A stretch of 8,452 nucleotides of DNA, taken from NCBI GenBank assembly GCA_021821585.1, contig JAKACF010000121.1, positions 1-8,452 on the forward strand. The letters are read 5' to 3'. The stretch is from Actinomycetes bacterium. GTDB taxonomy: Bacteria > Actinomycetota > Acidimicrobiia > Acidimicrobiales > Bog-793. Below are positions 1 through 6,135 of the stretch, piece after piece (position 1 is the stretch's first letter; the number at the start of each line of letters is the position of its first letter). Under the pieces are notes generated by a model. The model did not search any database, had not been told where the DNA came from, and saw nothing but the letters and a program-made list of their open reading frames with translations. The translations under genes and the position numbers were made by a program.

Positions 1-635
1 CCGAACAGCCTGTCGCCGGCGTCGCCGAGCCCCGGCACGATGAAGCCGCGGTGGTCGAGGTCGGGGTCGACCGCTGCGCAGGCGACGAGGACGTCGGGGT
101 GCGCCTCGTGGAAGCGCCGCAGGCCCGGCTCCGACGCGATCAGGCAGAGCGCCGTCAGGTTGCTCGCGCCGTGCGCCTTCACGAGGGCGCACGACTGTGC
201 GAGCGAGCCTCCGGTGGCGAGCATGGGATCGCAGATGACCACGCGCCGGCCGGCCAGGCGGGCGGGCAGGCGGTTCAGGTAGACCTCCGCCTCGAGGGTC
301 TCCTCGTTGCGCCGGAGACCGATGTGGGCGACGTCGGAGCGGGGCAGCAGCTCCTGGATGGCGGGCACCATGCCGAGCCCGGCTCGGAGCACCGGGACGA
401 GGAGGACGTTCTCGGCGACACGCTCGGCGGGGACGGCCGATGCCACCGGCGTGTCGATGAGGGTGGTCTCGAGCGAGAGGTCCCGCAGGGCCTCGTAGGC
501 GATGAGGGCGGAGAGCTCGGAGACGACCTGGCGGAAGGCGGTCGGCGGGGTCGCCCCGTCGCGCAGGCGCCCGAGCCGGTCGGCGACGACAGGGTGGTCC
601 ACGACGAGCAGCTTGTGGTCGCTCAGCGTGCGCAC
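1..635 (-). CDS. upp: Uracil phosphoribosyltransferase, 3' end cut by window
   Basis: Cytosolic pyrimidine-salvage enzyme that converts uracil and PRPP to UMP and pyrophosphate. The minus-strand reading frame is open over 211 codons and stops at the window edge just after DAGDRLF, so only about two residues and the stop should be missing. Family signatures are all present: VPVLRAGLGM near residues 80-90, HIGLRRNEETLE near 104-115, the PRPP-binding loop DPMLATGGS near 136-144, and the uracil-binding C-terminus GFIVPGLGDAGDR near 197-209. The GTG start at 635 gives the usual family length and is preceded by a GGGAGG ribosome binding site (644-649, minus strand). It overlaps the end of the upstream HAD gene by 13 bp, so the two are probably translationally coupled. 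It is the last gene seen in the four-gene minus-strand cluster. Identification is secure. Confidence 0.96.
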   Translation of the reverse strand, partial: MRTLSDHKLLVVDHPVVADRLGRLRDGATPPTAFRQVVSELSALIAYEALRDLSLETTLIDTPVASAVPAERVAENVLLVPVLRAGLGMVPAIQELLPRSDVAHIGLRRNEETLEAEVYLNRLPARLAGRRVVICDPMLATGGSLAQSCALVKAHGASNLTALCLIASEPGLRRFHEAHPDVLVACAAVDPDLDHRGFIVPGLGDAGDRLF

Positions 636-1324
636 CCGCTCCGCCTCCCGAGGAGCTGTTCGGCCACCTCGCCCATGTCGGTGGCGACGGCGACGCCCGG
701 CAGCCGCAGCCGCTCGAGGGGGACGAGGCCGCCGGCGTAGGCGACGGCCCGCATCCCGGCCGCCAGCGCTCCGGCGAGCCCGGCCGGGCTGTCCTCGACG
801 ACCACGCAGCGCTCCTCGGTGACCCCGAGCGAGCGGGCCGCATGGAGGAACAGGTCGGGGGCCGGTTTGCCCTTCTCGACCTCGGTGGCGGAGAAGACCC
901 GGCCCTCGAAGCGCTCCCACAGCCCGGTGTGCCCGAGGGTGAAGCGGAGCTTGTCGGGGGTGCCGCTCGAGGCCACGGCCGTCTTGATGCCGGCCTGTGC
1001 GAGGGTGTCGAGCAGGCTCTCCACGCCCGGCACGGCGGTGAGCTCGCGCTCGAAGGCGGCGCGGTAGCGCGGCTCGATCTCGGCGAGGAAGTCGGGGCCG
1101 AGCGCCCTGCCGACCTGCGTCTCCACCTGGGCGAGGTAGTCGGCGTCGCTGATGCCGAGGAATCGCTCGACGATCTCCTCGGGCGTCACCTCCCAACCGA
1201 GCTCGGACAGGATGGCGACCTCCACCTGGACCGCGATGCGCTCGGAGTCGACGAGCACGCCGTCGCAGTCGAACAGGACCAGCTCGGGGGCCGCCCGGGT
1301 ACTCAGCTGAGCACCCTTGTGCAC
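623..1324 (-). CDS. HAD-superfamily hydrolase, beta-phosphoglucomutase-like
   Basis: A 233-residue haloacid dehalogenase-type phosphatase or phosphomutase, subfamily I with a helical cap inserted after motif I. Motif I is FDCDGVLVDSE, with nucleophile Asp19 and acid/base Asp21. Motif II is AVASSGTP (Ser119/120), motif III is KGKPAPD (Lys153), and motif IV is VVVEDSPAG (Glu177-Asp178). All catalytic residues are intact. This arrangement is typical of beta-phosphoglucomutases and of phosphatases acting on sugar phosphates or phosphoglycolate; the sequence does not fix the substrate. The GTG at 1324 overlaps the end of the preceding propeller gene by 22 bp. It has no convincing Shine-Dalgarno, which fits translational coupling. 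A start closer to the motif, near 1306, is possible. The gene's 3' end overlaps upp by 13 bp. A role in dephosphorylating nucleotides or sugars for salvage would suit upp but is only inference. Confidence 0.9.
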   Translation of the reverse strand: MHKGAQLSTRAAPELVLFDCDGVLVDSERIAVQVEVAILSELGWEVTPEEIVERFLGISDADYLAQVETQVGRALGPDFLAEIEPRYRAAFERELTAVPGVESLLDTLAQAGIKTAVASSGTPDKLRFTLGHTGLWERFEGRVFSATEVEKGKPAPDLFLHAARSLGVTEERCVVVEDSPAGLAGALAAGMRAVAYAGGLVPLERLRLPGVAVATDMGEVAEQLLGRRSGCAR

Positions 1325-2424
1325 AGGACCGGGGGCAGGTAGTCGACGAACAGGCGCCAGTTCTCGCCGCCGTCGGCGGAGGCGTACACCTGGCCGGTGC
1401 GGGTGCCGAACACGAGGGGGTAGGGAGGCTCGCGCCCGATGTCGAAGGCGTCCCGCAGGACGGTCAGGTGGGCGTGCGAGGCCGGTAGCCCGTTGCCGAG
1501 CGGCTCCCAGCTCGCCCCGCTGTCGGTCGTGCGGTAGACCCGGCAGGCACCCCCCGGCGAGCAGCGGTACTCGTCCGACTCGAGGGGGAAGACGTAGGCG
1601 GTCGCCGGTTCGACGGGGTGGGCGACGATCGGGAAGCCGAAGTCGGAGACGACGCCCCGCTCCTCGCCGGGCCAGCCGACGTTCTCCCAGGAGTCCCCGG
1701 CGTCGACGGACCGGTAGATCCCCCAGTGGTTCTGGAGCCAGAGGGCGTCGGGGCCGGCGGCGTCGACGGCGATCTTGTGGACGCACTGGCCGAACTCGAC
1801 CTCGGGGTTCGGGAGGTGGACGGCGCTGATGCCCTTGTTCTTCGGCGTCCAGCTGGCCCCGTCGTCGTCGGAGCGGTAGACGCCGCCGGTCGAGATGCCG
1901 ACGAGGATGCGCGACGGGCGGTCCCCGTGGGTCAGGATCGTGTGCAGGCCGAGCCCGCCGCCCCCCGGCTCCCAAAGCGGGCGGTGGGGGTGCGACCAGA
2001 GCGAGTCGGCCAGCCGGAAGGAGCCGCCGAGGTCCGAGGATGTGAAGAGGGCGGCCGGCTCGACCCCGGCCATCACGACCGGGTCGCCGTCGGCGCTGCG
2101 GGCGTCGAAGTGCAGCTGCCAGATCCGGGCGACCGAGGCGCCCGCCTCCTCGGGGAAGGCGACCGGGCGGGCGGAGGGCTCCGACCAGGTCGCTCCGCCG
2201 TCGGTGCTGAGCGCCACCCAGGGGCCAAAGCGCGGGTCGGTGGTGGCCGCCAGGTAGGTGGCGCCCACCTGCACGAAGGCCGGCACCTCCCGCCCTTTGA
2301 ACCACGGTCCGTCGGCCACGCCGTCGGAGATGAGAAAGAGGCCCTTCGTCGTCCCCACCGCCACCGCGAGGTGATCCGTGGCCCTGGTCCGAAAGCCCGC
2401 CGACGGGCCAGATCGTGCCGACAT
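1303..2424 (-). CDS. Asp-box (BNR) beta-propeller protein, sialidase/Vps10-like fold
   Basis: A 373-residue protein built from repeated beta-propeller blades. Six Asp-box motifs of the form S/T-x-D-x-G-x-x-W/F are visible: STDGGATW (73-80), SSDLGGSF (129-136), SDDDGASW (185-192), SVDAGDSW (239-246), TTDSGASW (299-306) and SADGGENW (349-356). Blades of this kind occur in sialidases, xyloglucanases, sortilin/Vps10 proteins and photosystem II assembly factor Ycf48. None of the catalytic residues of sialidases can be assigned confidently, so no enzymatic activity is claimed. The N-terminus lacks a signal peptide or membrane segment, which suggests a cytoplasmic location. The ATG at 2424 follows the stop of the HMG-CoA lyase-like gene by 14 bp, and only a weak AGGTAGG-like ribosome site precedes it. 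The end overlaps the HAD gene. Proteins like this are often annotated as exo-alpha-sialidase or glycosyl hydrolase; that would be over-calling here. Confidence 0.88.
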   Translation of the reverse strand: MSARSGPSAGFRTRATDHLAVAVGTTKGLFLISDGVADGPWFKGREVPAFVQVGATYLAATTDPRFGPWVALSTDGGATWSEPSARPVAFPEEAGASVARIWQLHFDARSADGDPVVMAGVEPAALFTSSDLGGSFRLADSLWSHPHRPLWEPGGGGLGLHTILTHGDRPSRILVGISTGGVYRSDDDGASWTPKNKGISAVHLPNPEVEFGQCVHKIAVDAAGPDALWLQNHWGIYRSVDAGDSWENVGWPGEERGVVSDFGFPIVAHPVEPATAYVFPLESDEYRCSPGGACRVYRTTDSGASWEPLGNGLPASHAHLTVLRDAFDIGREPPYPLVFGTRTGQVYASADGGENWRLFVDYLPPVLCTRVLS

Positions 2425-2438
2425 GGACGCAGTATTGC

Positions 2439-3374
2439 CTACCTGCCCGCGGCCTTCACGTTGGCGCTGCGCACCTTGCTCGCCGGCTCCCGGCCGAGCC
2501 GCTCGCACAGGGCGGCGGAGATCTGGACGAGCGCGCCGAGGTCGTAGCCGTGCTCGATCCCGAGAGCGTCGAGGAACGAGACGAAGTCCTCGGTCGACAG
2601 GTTCCCCCCGGCGCCCGCCGCGAACGGCGACCCGCCGAGCCCGGCGACGGAGGTGTCGAAGCGTGTGAGGCCGATGGCGAGGGCGGCGTAGGCGTTCACG
2701 AGCGCCGTCCCCCTCGTCTCGTGCAGGTGGAGGCCCGGCTCGAGACCGAGGCCGGCCTCGTCGAGTGCCCCGACGACCCCGGCGAGCACCCCCGGCGTCG
2801 CCATCCCGGTCGTGTCGGCGAGGGTGATGGCCTCTGCTCCGAGGGCGACGAGGCGCCCGCAGAGCCGCGCGACCTCCGCCGCGGGGATCTCGCCCTCGTA
2901 GGGTGAGCCGAAGGCGCAGGAGACGACGGCGTCCACGGGCACCTGGTGCTCGGCAGCCCGCGAGACGACCCGGCCGATCTCCTCGACCGACTCGTCGATC
3001 GTCCGCCTCACGTTCCGCTCGTTGTAGGCGGGGCTGGCGGCGACGGTGACCGTGAGCTCGTCCACGCCGCAGTCGAGGGCCGAGAGCGCTCCTCTCAGAT
3101 TCGGGACGAGAGCGGCCACGACGACGCCGAGCCGCCGTCCCCCGAGCTCCTCGAGCCGGCGGACCACCTCGGCTGCGCCCGCCATCGCCGGGACCGCACG
3201 CTCGGAGACGAAGCTCGCCACCTCGAGCCTGCGCGCCCCCGCCTCGACGAGCGACGCTGCCAGCTCGGCCCGCACCACCGGTGGCAGGGGGGCCTCTCCC
3301 TGCAGGCCGTCGCGCGGGCCGACCTCGCGCAGGGTCACCGCTCGGGGGAGGTCAGGGAGGAGATGCCGTGCCAC
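2439..3374 (-). CDS. Hydroxymethylglutaryl-CoA lyase-like DRE-TIM family enzyme
   Basis: TIM-barrel carbon-carbon lyase of the HMGL/isopropylmalate synthase family. Classical HMG-CoA lyase cleaves HMG-CoA to acetoacetate and acetyl-CoA in leucine breakdown. With the GTG at 3374 the protein has 311 residues. REVGPRDGLQ lies at 16-25 (catalytic Arg21, metal-ligand Asp22), EVASFVSERAVP at 51-62, NERNV at 118-122, HLHET at 216-220 (metal-ligand His216 and His218), and GGSPFAAGAGGNLSTED at 247-263 (metal-ligand Asn258). The active-site Cys of the GGCPYA signature is replaced by Ser249, encoded TCG. The HDT motif reads HET, and the SFVSPKWVP region is altered. Metal ligands are kept, so a related acyl-CoA lyase or condensing activity is possible. 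A GTG at 3398 or 3338 could also be the start. I prefer 3374 because a TANNNT box ends 8 nt upstream, but 3338 gives the N-terminus most like the family. First gene of the cluster. Confidence 0.87.
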   Translation of the reverse strand: MARHLLPDLPRAVTLREVGPRDGLQGEAPLPPVVRAELAASLVEAGARRLEVASFVSERAVPAMAGAAEVVRRLEELGGRRLGVVVAALVPNLRGALSALDCGVDELTVTVAASPAYNERNVRRTIDESVEEIGRVVSRAAEHQVPVDAVVSCAFGSPYEGEIPAAEVARLCGRLVALGAEAITLADTTGMATPGVLAGVVGALDEAGLGLEPGLHLHETRGTALVNAYAALAIGLTRFDTSVAGLGGSPFAAGAGGNLSTEDFVSFLDALGIEHGYDLGALVQISAALCERLGREPASKVRSANVKAAGR

Positions 3375-3382
3375 CGGGGGGC

Positions 3383-3388
3383 AGGCTA
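3383..3388 (-). promoter_or_regulatory. Possible -10 box for the HMG-CoA lyase-like gene
   Basis: On the minus strand the hexamer TAGCCT matches the actinobacterial TANNNT -10 pattern and ends 8 nt before the GTG at 3374. No Shine-Dalgarno is present there, so a leaderless or very short-leader transcript is likely. It faces the riboflavin kinase promoter only about 25 bp away. No -35 element was identified, and TANNNT occurs often by chance. Confidence 0.35.
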
Positions 3389-3412
3389 TCTGCCTCACCC
3401 GGACCGGCTCGG

Positions 3413-3418
3413 TAGCGT
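3413..3418 (+). promoter_or_regulatory. Possible -10 box giving a leaderless riboflavin kinase mRNA
   Basis: TAGCGT fits the TANNNT -10 consensus. Six bases follow it before the GTG at 3425, which is the spacing expected if transcription starts at the first base of the start codon. There is no ribosome binding site in front of the gene, consistent with leaderless translation as is common in actinobacteria. No -35 element is evident. Confidence 0.45.
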
Positions 3419-3424
3419 GTGCCC

Positions 3425-3817
3425 GTGACCCACACCGTGCTCACCGGCGTCGTCGTCCCCGGAGACAAGCGGGGCCGGGAGCTCGGCTTCCCGACGGCGA
3501 ACGTCGAGCTCGACGACTCCGAGGCGGACCTCCCCCCCGACGGCGTCTACGAGGGGTGGCTCGAGGACTCGGGCGGGACCCGCCGCCTGGCGGCGGTCTC
3601 GATCGGTGGCCGGCCGACCTACTACGGCGAGCACGGGGCGCGCCTCGTCGAGGCCTACGTCCTCGACTTCTCCGGCGACCTGTACCGCCAGCGGGTGCGG
3701 GTGGGGGTGGGGAGCGCAGTGAGGGGCCAGGAGCGCTTCGCGAGCAGCGACGAGTTGATCGCGCAGATGCGCCGGGACGTGGAGGCCGTCCGCCGGGTGG
3801 CCTCGGCCCGCGCCTGA
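3425..3817 (+). CDS. Stand-alone riboflavin kinase (flavokinase) domain protein
   Basis: Predicted to phosphorylate riboflavin to FMN with ATP in the cytosol. The 130-residue protein spans just the flavokinase barrel normally found at the C-terminus of bifunctional RibF/RibC. There is no N-terminal FMN adenylyltransferase domain. Motifs in order are GVVVPGDKRGRELGFPTAN (8-26, with the GFPTAN nucleotide/metal-binding turn), PPDGVYEG (37-44), VSIGGRPTYYG (58-68), VEAYVLDFSGDLY (75-87, with the likely catalytic Glu76) and the terminal RGQERFASSDELIAQMRRDV (100-119). The usual N in the IGxNPT motif is R here. An in-frame GTG at 3419 adds two residues; 3425 is preferred because of the TAGCGT box. 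It is transcribed divergently from the HMG-CoA lyase-like gene and ends 47 bp before tRNA-His. Archaeal-type CTP-dependent kinases are unrelated; this is the ATP-type fold. Confidence 0.88.
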   Translation: MTHTVLTGVVVPGDKRGRELGFPTANVELDDSEADLPPDGVYEGWLEDSGGTRRLAAVSIGGRPTYYGEHGARLVEAYVLDFSGDLYRQRVRVGVGSAVRGQERFASSDELIAQMRRDVEAVRRVASARA

Positions 3818-3840
3818 TGTGTCATGCTGGAGGGGTCGGC

Positions 3841-3856
3841 GACCGGCTCCCCGGTC
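3841..3856 (+). terminator. Short hairpin between riboflavin kinase gene and tRNA-His
   Basis: A perfect inverted repeat, GACCGG and CCGGTC separated by a 4-nt loop, starts 24 nt after the riboflavin kinase stop and ends 8 nt before tRNA-His. No T-run follows. It could be a weak terminator or a processing leader for the tRNA transcript. Confidence 0.3.
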
Positions 3857-3864
3857 CCAGCCAT

Positions 3865-3941
3865 GGTGGCCGTAGCTCAGTTGGTAGAGCGTCGGGTTGT
3901 GGTCCCGAATGTCGGGGGTTCGAGTCCCCTCGGTCACCCCA
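3865..3941 (+). tRNA. tRNA-His (anticodon GTG)
   Basis: A complete 77-nt cloverleaf includes the His-specific extra G at position -1 (3865), which pairs with discriminator C73 (3938), and an encoded CCA (3939-3941). The acceptor arms GTGGCCG and CGGTCAC pair with one G-T. The D arm is GCTC/GAGC, the anticodon stem is TCGGG/CCCGA, the loop is TTGTGGT with anticodon GTG, and the T arm is GGGGG/CCCCT around TTCGAGT. It decodes the CAC and CAT codons. It lies 70 bp from tRNA-Lys, so the two may share a transcript. Confidence 0.97.
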
Positions 3942-3990
3942 GTGCCCGCGCCAGCGGGACCGGCCCGCCCGCGGGGTGCCCGCGAGCGGC

Positions 3991-3996
3991 TAGTGT
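3991..3996 (+). promoter_or_regulatory. Possible -10 box for tRNA-Lys
   Basis: TAGTGT matches TANNNT and ends 15 nt before the mature tRNA-Lys 5' end, which would give a short leader. No -35 was recognised. Co-transcription with tRNA-His is an alternative. Confidence 0.3.
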
Positions 3997-4011
3997 CTCT
4001 GGCCGGAGCAC

Positions 4012-4088
4012 GCGCCTCTAGCTCAATTTGGCAGAGCAACGGACTCTTAATCCGCAGGTTCTGGGTTCGAGTCCCAGGGGGCGCACCA
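4012..4088 (+). tRNA. tRNA-Lys (anticodon CTT)
   Basis: A complete 77-nt cloverleaf with encoded CCA (4086-4088). The acceptor arms GCGCCTC and GGGGCGC pair with one T-G. The D arm is GCTC/GAGC and the anticodon loop CTCTTAA carries CTT. The T arm is CTGGG/CCCAG around TTCGAGT, with discriminator A at 4085. The first anticodon-stem pair (27-43) is an A-C mismatch, which is slightly unusual; the rest of the stem pairs perfectly. It decodes AAG, the dominant Lys codon in high-GC genomes. Confidence 0.97.
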
Positions 4089-4108
4089 CATCCGGGGGCT
4101 TGGATGTG
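4087..4108 (+). terminator. Candidate hairpin terminator after tRNA-Lys
   Basis: A 7-bp inverted repeat, CACATCC and GGATGTG with an 8-nt loop, overlaps the encoded CCA and follows the tRNA directly. There is no T-tract, so it may act only as a processing or weak termination signal. Confidence 0.3.
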
Positions 4109-4169
4109 TCGGCTGGCGAGGGCAGGTAACCGCCCGCACCAGTCGTAGGGGACGGGGGTCGCCGGCCTG

Positions 4170-5939
4170 ATGGATTCGGTTCTCACGCAAGGGCCAGTTG
4201 AGCCGGCGGCGCCGACGCTCGACGGCTCGAGATCGGCGCGCCCCACGCTGGTCGGGACACGGCTGCGGGGCGTGTCGGGCCGGACGGCGGCCCGGGCGAT
4301 GGCCCATCTGGCCGCCTGGATGCCGTTTCTCTGGGCACTGCGGTGGCTGTGGGTCCACGACTGGCAGCCCGTATCCGACGCCAGTGCCATCGCCCTGCGG
4401 GCGTGGGACGTGCTGACCGCCCACGCTCCGCTGGTCGGCCAGGCGACGAGGCTCGGGGCGGGGATCTTCGACCCCGGCCCTCTCGAGTACTGGCTGCTCA
4501 CCGTGCCGGAGCATCTCGATCCGACCCACGGGCTGGCGTGGGGGTCGGCGCTGTGGTGCATGGCCGCCGCCTCGATCGCGATCGAGGCGGCGTGGTCGGC
4601 CGGCGGCGCCGTCGGCAGCCTGGCCGCCAGCGCGGTCGTCCTCGGCACCGTGGCCTGGATGCCGGAGGTCGCCCTGCAGCCCTCCTGGAACCCGTGGTTC
4701 GGCGTCGTGTTCTTCATCGCGGCCCTCGCCACGGGCTGGGCGGTGCTGGCCGGCCACCGTGCCTGGTGGCCGGCGCTCGTCTGCACGGCGTCGGTCGCCA
4801 CCCAGGCTCACCTGCTGTTCGCGCTGCCGGCGGTCGCGCTCGCCGTGGTCGGCCTGGTGGTCGGTCTCACCGACAGCCGCCTGCACCGCTCCGGCTACCA
4901 ATGGGCGTGGATCGGGCTTGCGTCGGGGGCGGTCTGCTGGGCGGCGCCGCTCTATCAGCAGTTCAGCTCGTCCGCCGGCAACCTCACGGCGCTGCTGCAC
5001 GGCCAGGCGGCCACCGGCCGGCTGACCGGTCCCGGCTTCGGGCTGCGGGCGCTGGCGGCCTCGGCCGGCCTGCCTCCGCTGTGGCGGACACCGCTCGAGT
5101 CCCTGCTCGACCTCAACGTGATCAGCTCCAGATCGGCCGTGGTCGGCGGCGTCGTGCTGGCGGTGACCGTCGCCGCCATGGCCGCCGCCATCCGGCCGCT
5201 CAGGTCGCGCCCGGTTGCGGCCCTTGCGGCGATCAGCCTGATTGCCAGCGCGGGCGCCGTGGCGACCTATGCCAACCTCTCCGTCGGCGGCATCCCGGTG
5301 GCGCCGAGCCCGCTCGACACCCTCAACTACCTGATGATCGTCATGTTCCCGGTCGGCCTCGTGTGCTGGATGGCGGTGGCGGGCGCGCTCGCCGTCGCCG
5401 GGAAGCGGTTGCTCGCTGCCCTGTCCGGGAGATCACCCGTCCGTCGGCCGAACCGCCCCGAGCCGGCGGGATCAGGTGCGCTCCGCTCGAGCGGGGGAGC
5501 CCTGGTGCGTGCGCTCGGGATGCTCGCGGTCGCCGGGTTCGCCGTGGCGACGTCAGCGGCCACATCGGGGTCCGCTTCCCAGTTCCCGGCGGTGGCCGAC
5601 GCCGCCTACGTCCACGTCGTGGCTGCAGCCGACCGGCAGATCACGCACCGGCTCGCCGCCCAACCGATCGCCCTCACGATCTCGGCGCCCGGTATGGGGT
5701 ATCACGACCGCCGCCTCCTGCTCGGCCTCGTCTGGGTGCTCACGACGCAGGGATACTCGCCGAGGATCAGCCAGTACGGCGGCGAGCTCGGGCCTTCCTA
5801 CGTCACGCGTCCGGGGCTGCGGATCACCCCGGTACGGGTCGACGTGCGGCCGGGCGGCGTCACGATCGCCGTCGGCCCCGGGCATTCGGTGCGTGCCGTC
5901 GCGGTCCGAGGGGACCACAGGTCGGCCAAACAGCTCTGA
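4170..5939 (+). CDS. Polytopic membrane protein, GT-C glycosyltransferase-like
   Basis: A 589-residue integral membrane protein whose family I do not recognise by name. About 10-11 hydrophobic segments are visible, near residues 43-61, 122-140, 147-165, 176-195, 199-213, 214-233, 245-262, 323-342, 348-368, 386-411 and 443-463. The first large loop contains VSDASAIALRAWDVLTAHAPLVGQ (68-91) and DPGPLEYWLL (101-110). An acidic residue early in loop 1 followed by a PGPL motif is reminiscent of GT-C fold mannosyl/arabinosyltransferases that use polyprenyl-phosphate sugars, so a cell-envelope glycan role is a reasonable guess. Residues 465-589 form a non-membrane tail with a beta-rich C-terminus, likely extracytoplasmic. 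The ATG at 4170 is chosen as the first ATG of a frame rich in typical GC-ending codons; no good ribosome site precedes it. It stands alone, after the tRNAs and convergent with the next minus-strand genes. Confidence 0.8.
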   Translation: MDSVLTQGPVEPAAPTLDGSRSARPTLVGTRLRGVSGRTAARAMAHLAAWMPFLWALRWLWVHDWQPVSDASAIALRAWDVLTAHAPLVGQATRLGAGIFDPGPLEYWLLTVPEHLDPTHGLAWGSALWCMAAASIAIEAAWSAGGAVGSLAASAVVLGTVAWMPEVALQPSWNPWFGVVFFIAALATGWAVLAGHRAWWPALVCTASVATQAHLLFALPAVALAVVGLVVGLTDSRLHRSGYQWAWIGLASGAVCWAAPLYQQFSSSAGNLTALLHGQAATGRLTGPGFGLRALAASAGLPPLWRTPLESLLDLNVISSRSAVVGGVVLAVTVAAMAAAIRPLRSRPVAALAAISLIASAGAVATYANLSVGGIPVAPSPLDTLNYLMIVMFPVGLVCWMAVAGALAVAGKRLLAALSGRSPVRRPNRPEPAGSGALRSSGGALVRALGMLAVAGFAVATSAATSGSASQFPAVADAAYVHVVAAADRQITHRLAAQPIALTISAPGMGYHDRRLLLGLVWVLTTQGYSPRISQYGGELGPSYVTRPGLRITPVRVDVRPGGVTIAVGPGHSVRAVAVRGDHRSAKQL

Positions 5940-5987
5940 GGGGTGACGACTCCCTGCCGCCGCGTTGACGGCTGAGCGGCAGCGGGA

Positions 5988-6135
5988 CCGGTCGTCCGTA
6001 GACCCTGCGACGGCGAGCAGCCGGTCGCGGACGGTGCTCGCGTTGGAGAGGTCGATCTCGCCGCGACAGGACACCACGTGGTGGGTCTCCGCCTTCGTGA
6101 AGGGAGAGGACCAGCCCGCCCACCTCGTAGGTCAT
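5988..6135 (-). pseudogene. Frameshifted, truncated STAS-domain remnant
   Basis: Two minus-strand reading frames together resemble the first half of a STAS domain, the anti-sigma-factor-antagonist fold. From an ATG at 6135 the frame reads MTYEVGGLVLSLHEGG. A one-base shift in the run of Cs near 6085 then leads into HVVSCRGEIDLSNASTVRDR, ending near LLAVAGSTDD. GEIDL followed by a helix of the type NAxxxRDRL is the typical strand-2/helix-1 part of STAS. The second half, with the phosphorylatable Ser in a DSSG-like motif, is absent. The sequence beyond 5988 runs into the 3' region of the convergent membrane-protein gene. The fragment is therefore unlikely to be functional. A sequencing error could explain the shift but not the missing C-terminal half. 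Confidence 0.55.

Noticed and set aside
51..740. Long plus-strand reading frame across the upp region
   Set aside because: It is antisense to a clear uracil phosphoribosyltransferase, has low-complexity composition and no family motifs. Such frames are expected at this GC content.
1325..2305. Minus-strand upstream extension of the HAD reading frame
   Set aside because: The added ~327 residues are Arg/Pro/Gly-rich and come from the alternative frame of the Asp-box protein, which is the real gene there.
1618..2547. A 309-residue plus-strand frame
   Set aside because: It lies antisense to the Asp-box propeller gene, whose six repeats show it to be the true coding strand; the plus frame shows no domain.
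3395..4801. A 468-residue minus-strand frame
   Set aside because: It runs through the riboflavin kinase gene and both tRNA genes in antisense, so it cannot be a real protein.
4343..5968. A 541-residue plus-strand frame overlapping the membrane protein
   Set aside because: It is the +1 shadow of the membrane protein, Arg/Gly/Pro-rich without hydrophobic segments.
5553..5987. C-terminal continuation of the STAS frame
   Set aside because: It is antisense to the membrane-protein 3' end and has no STAS second-half motifs, so only the part above 5988 is kept.
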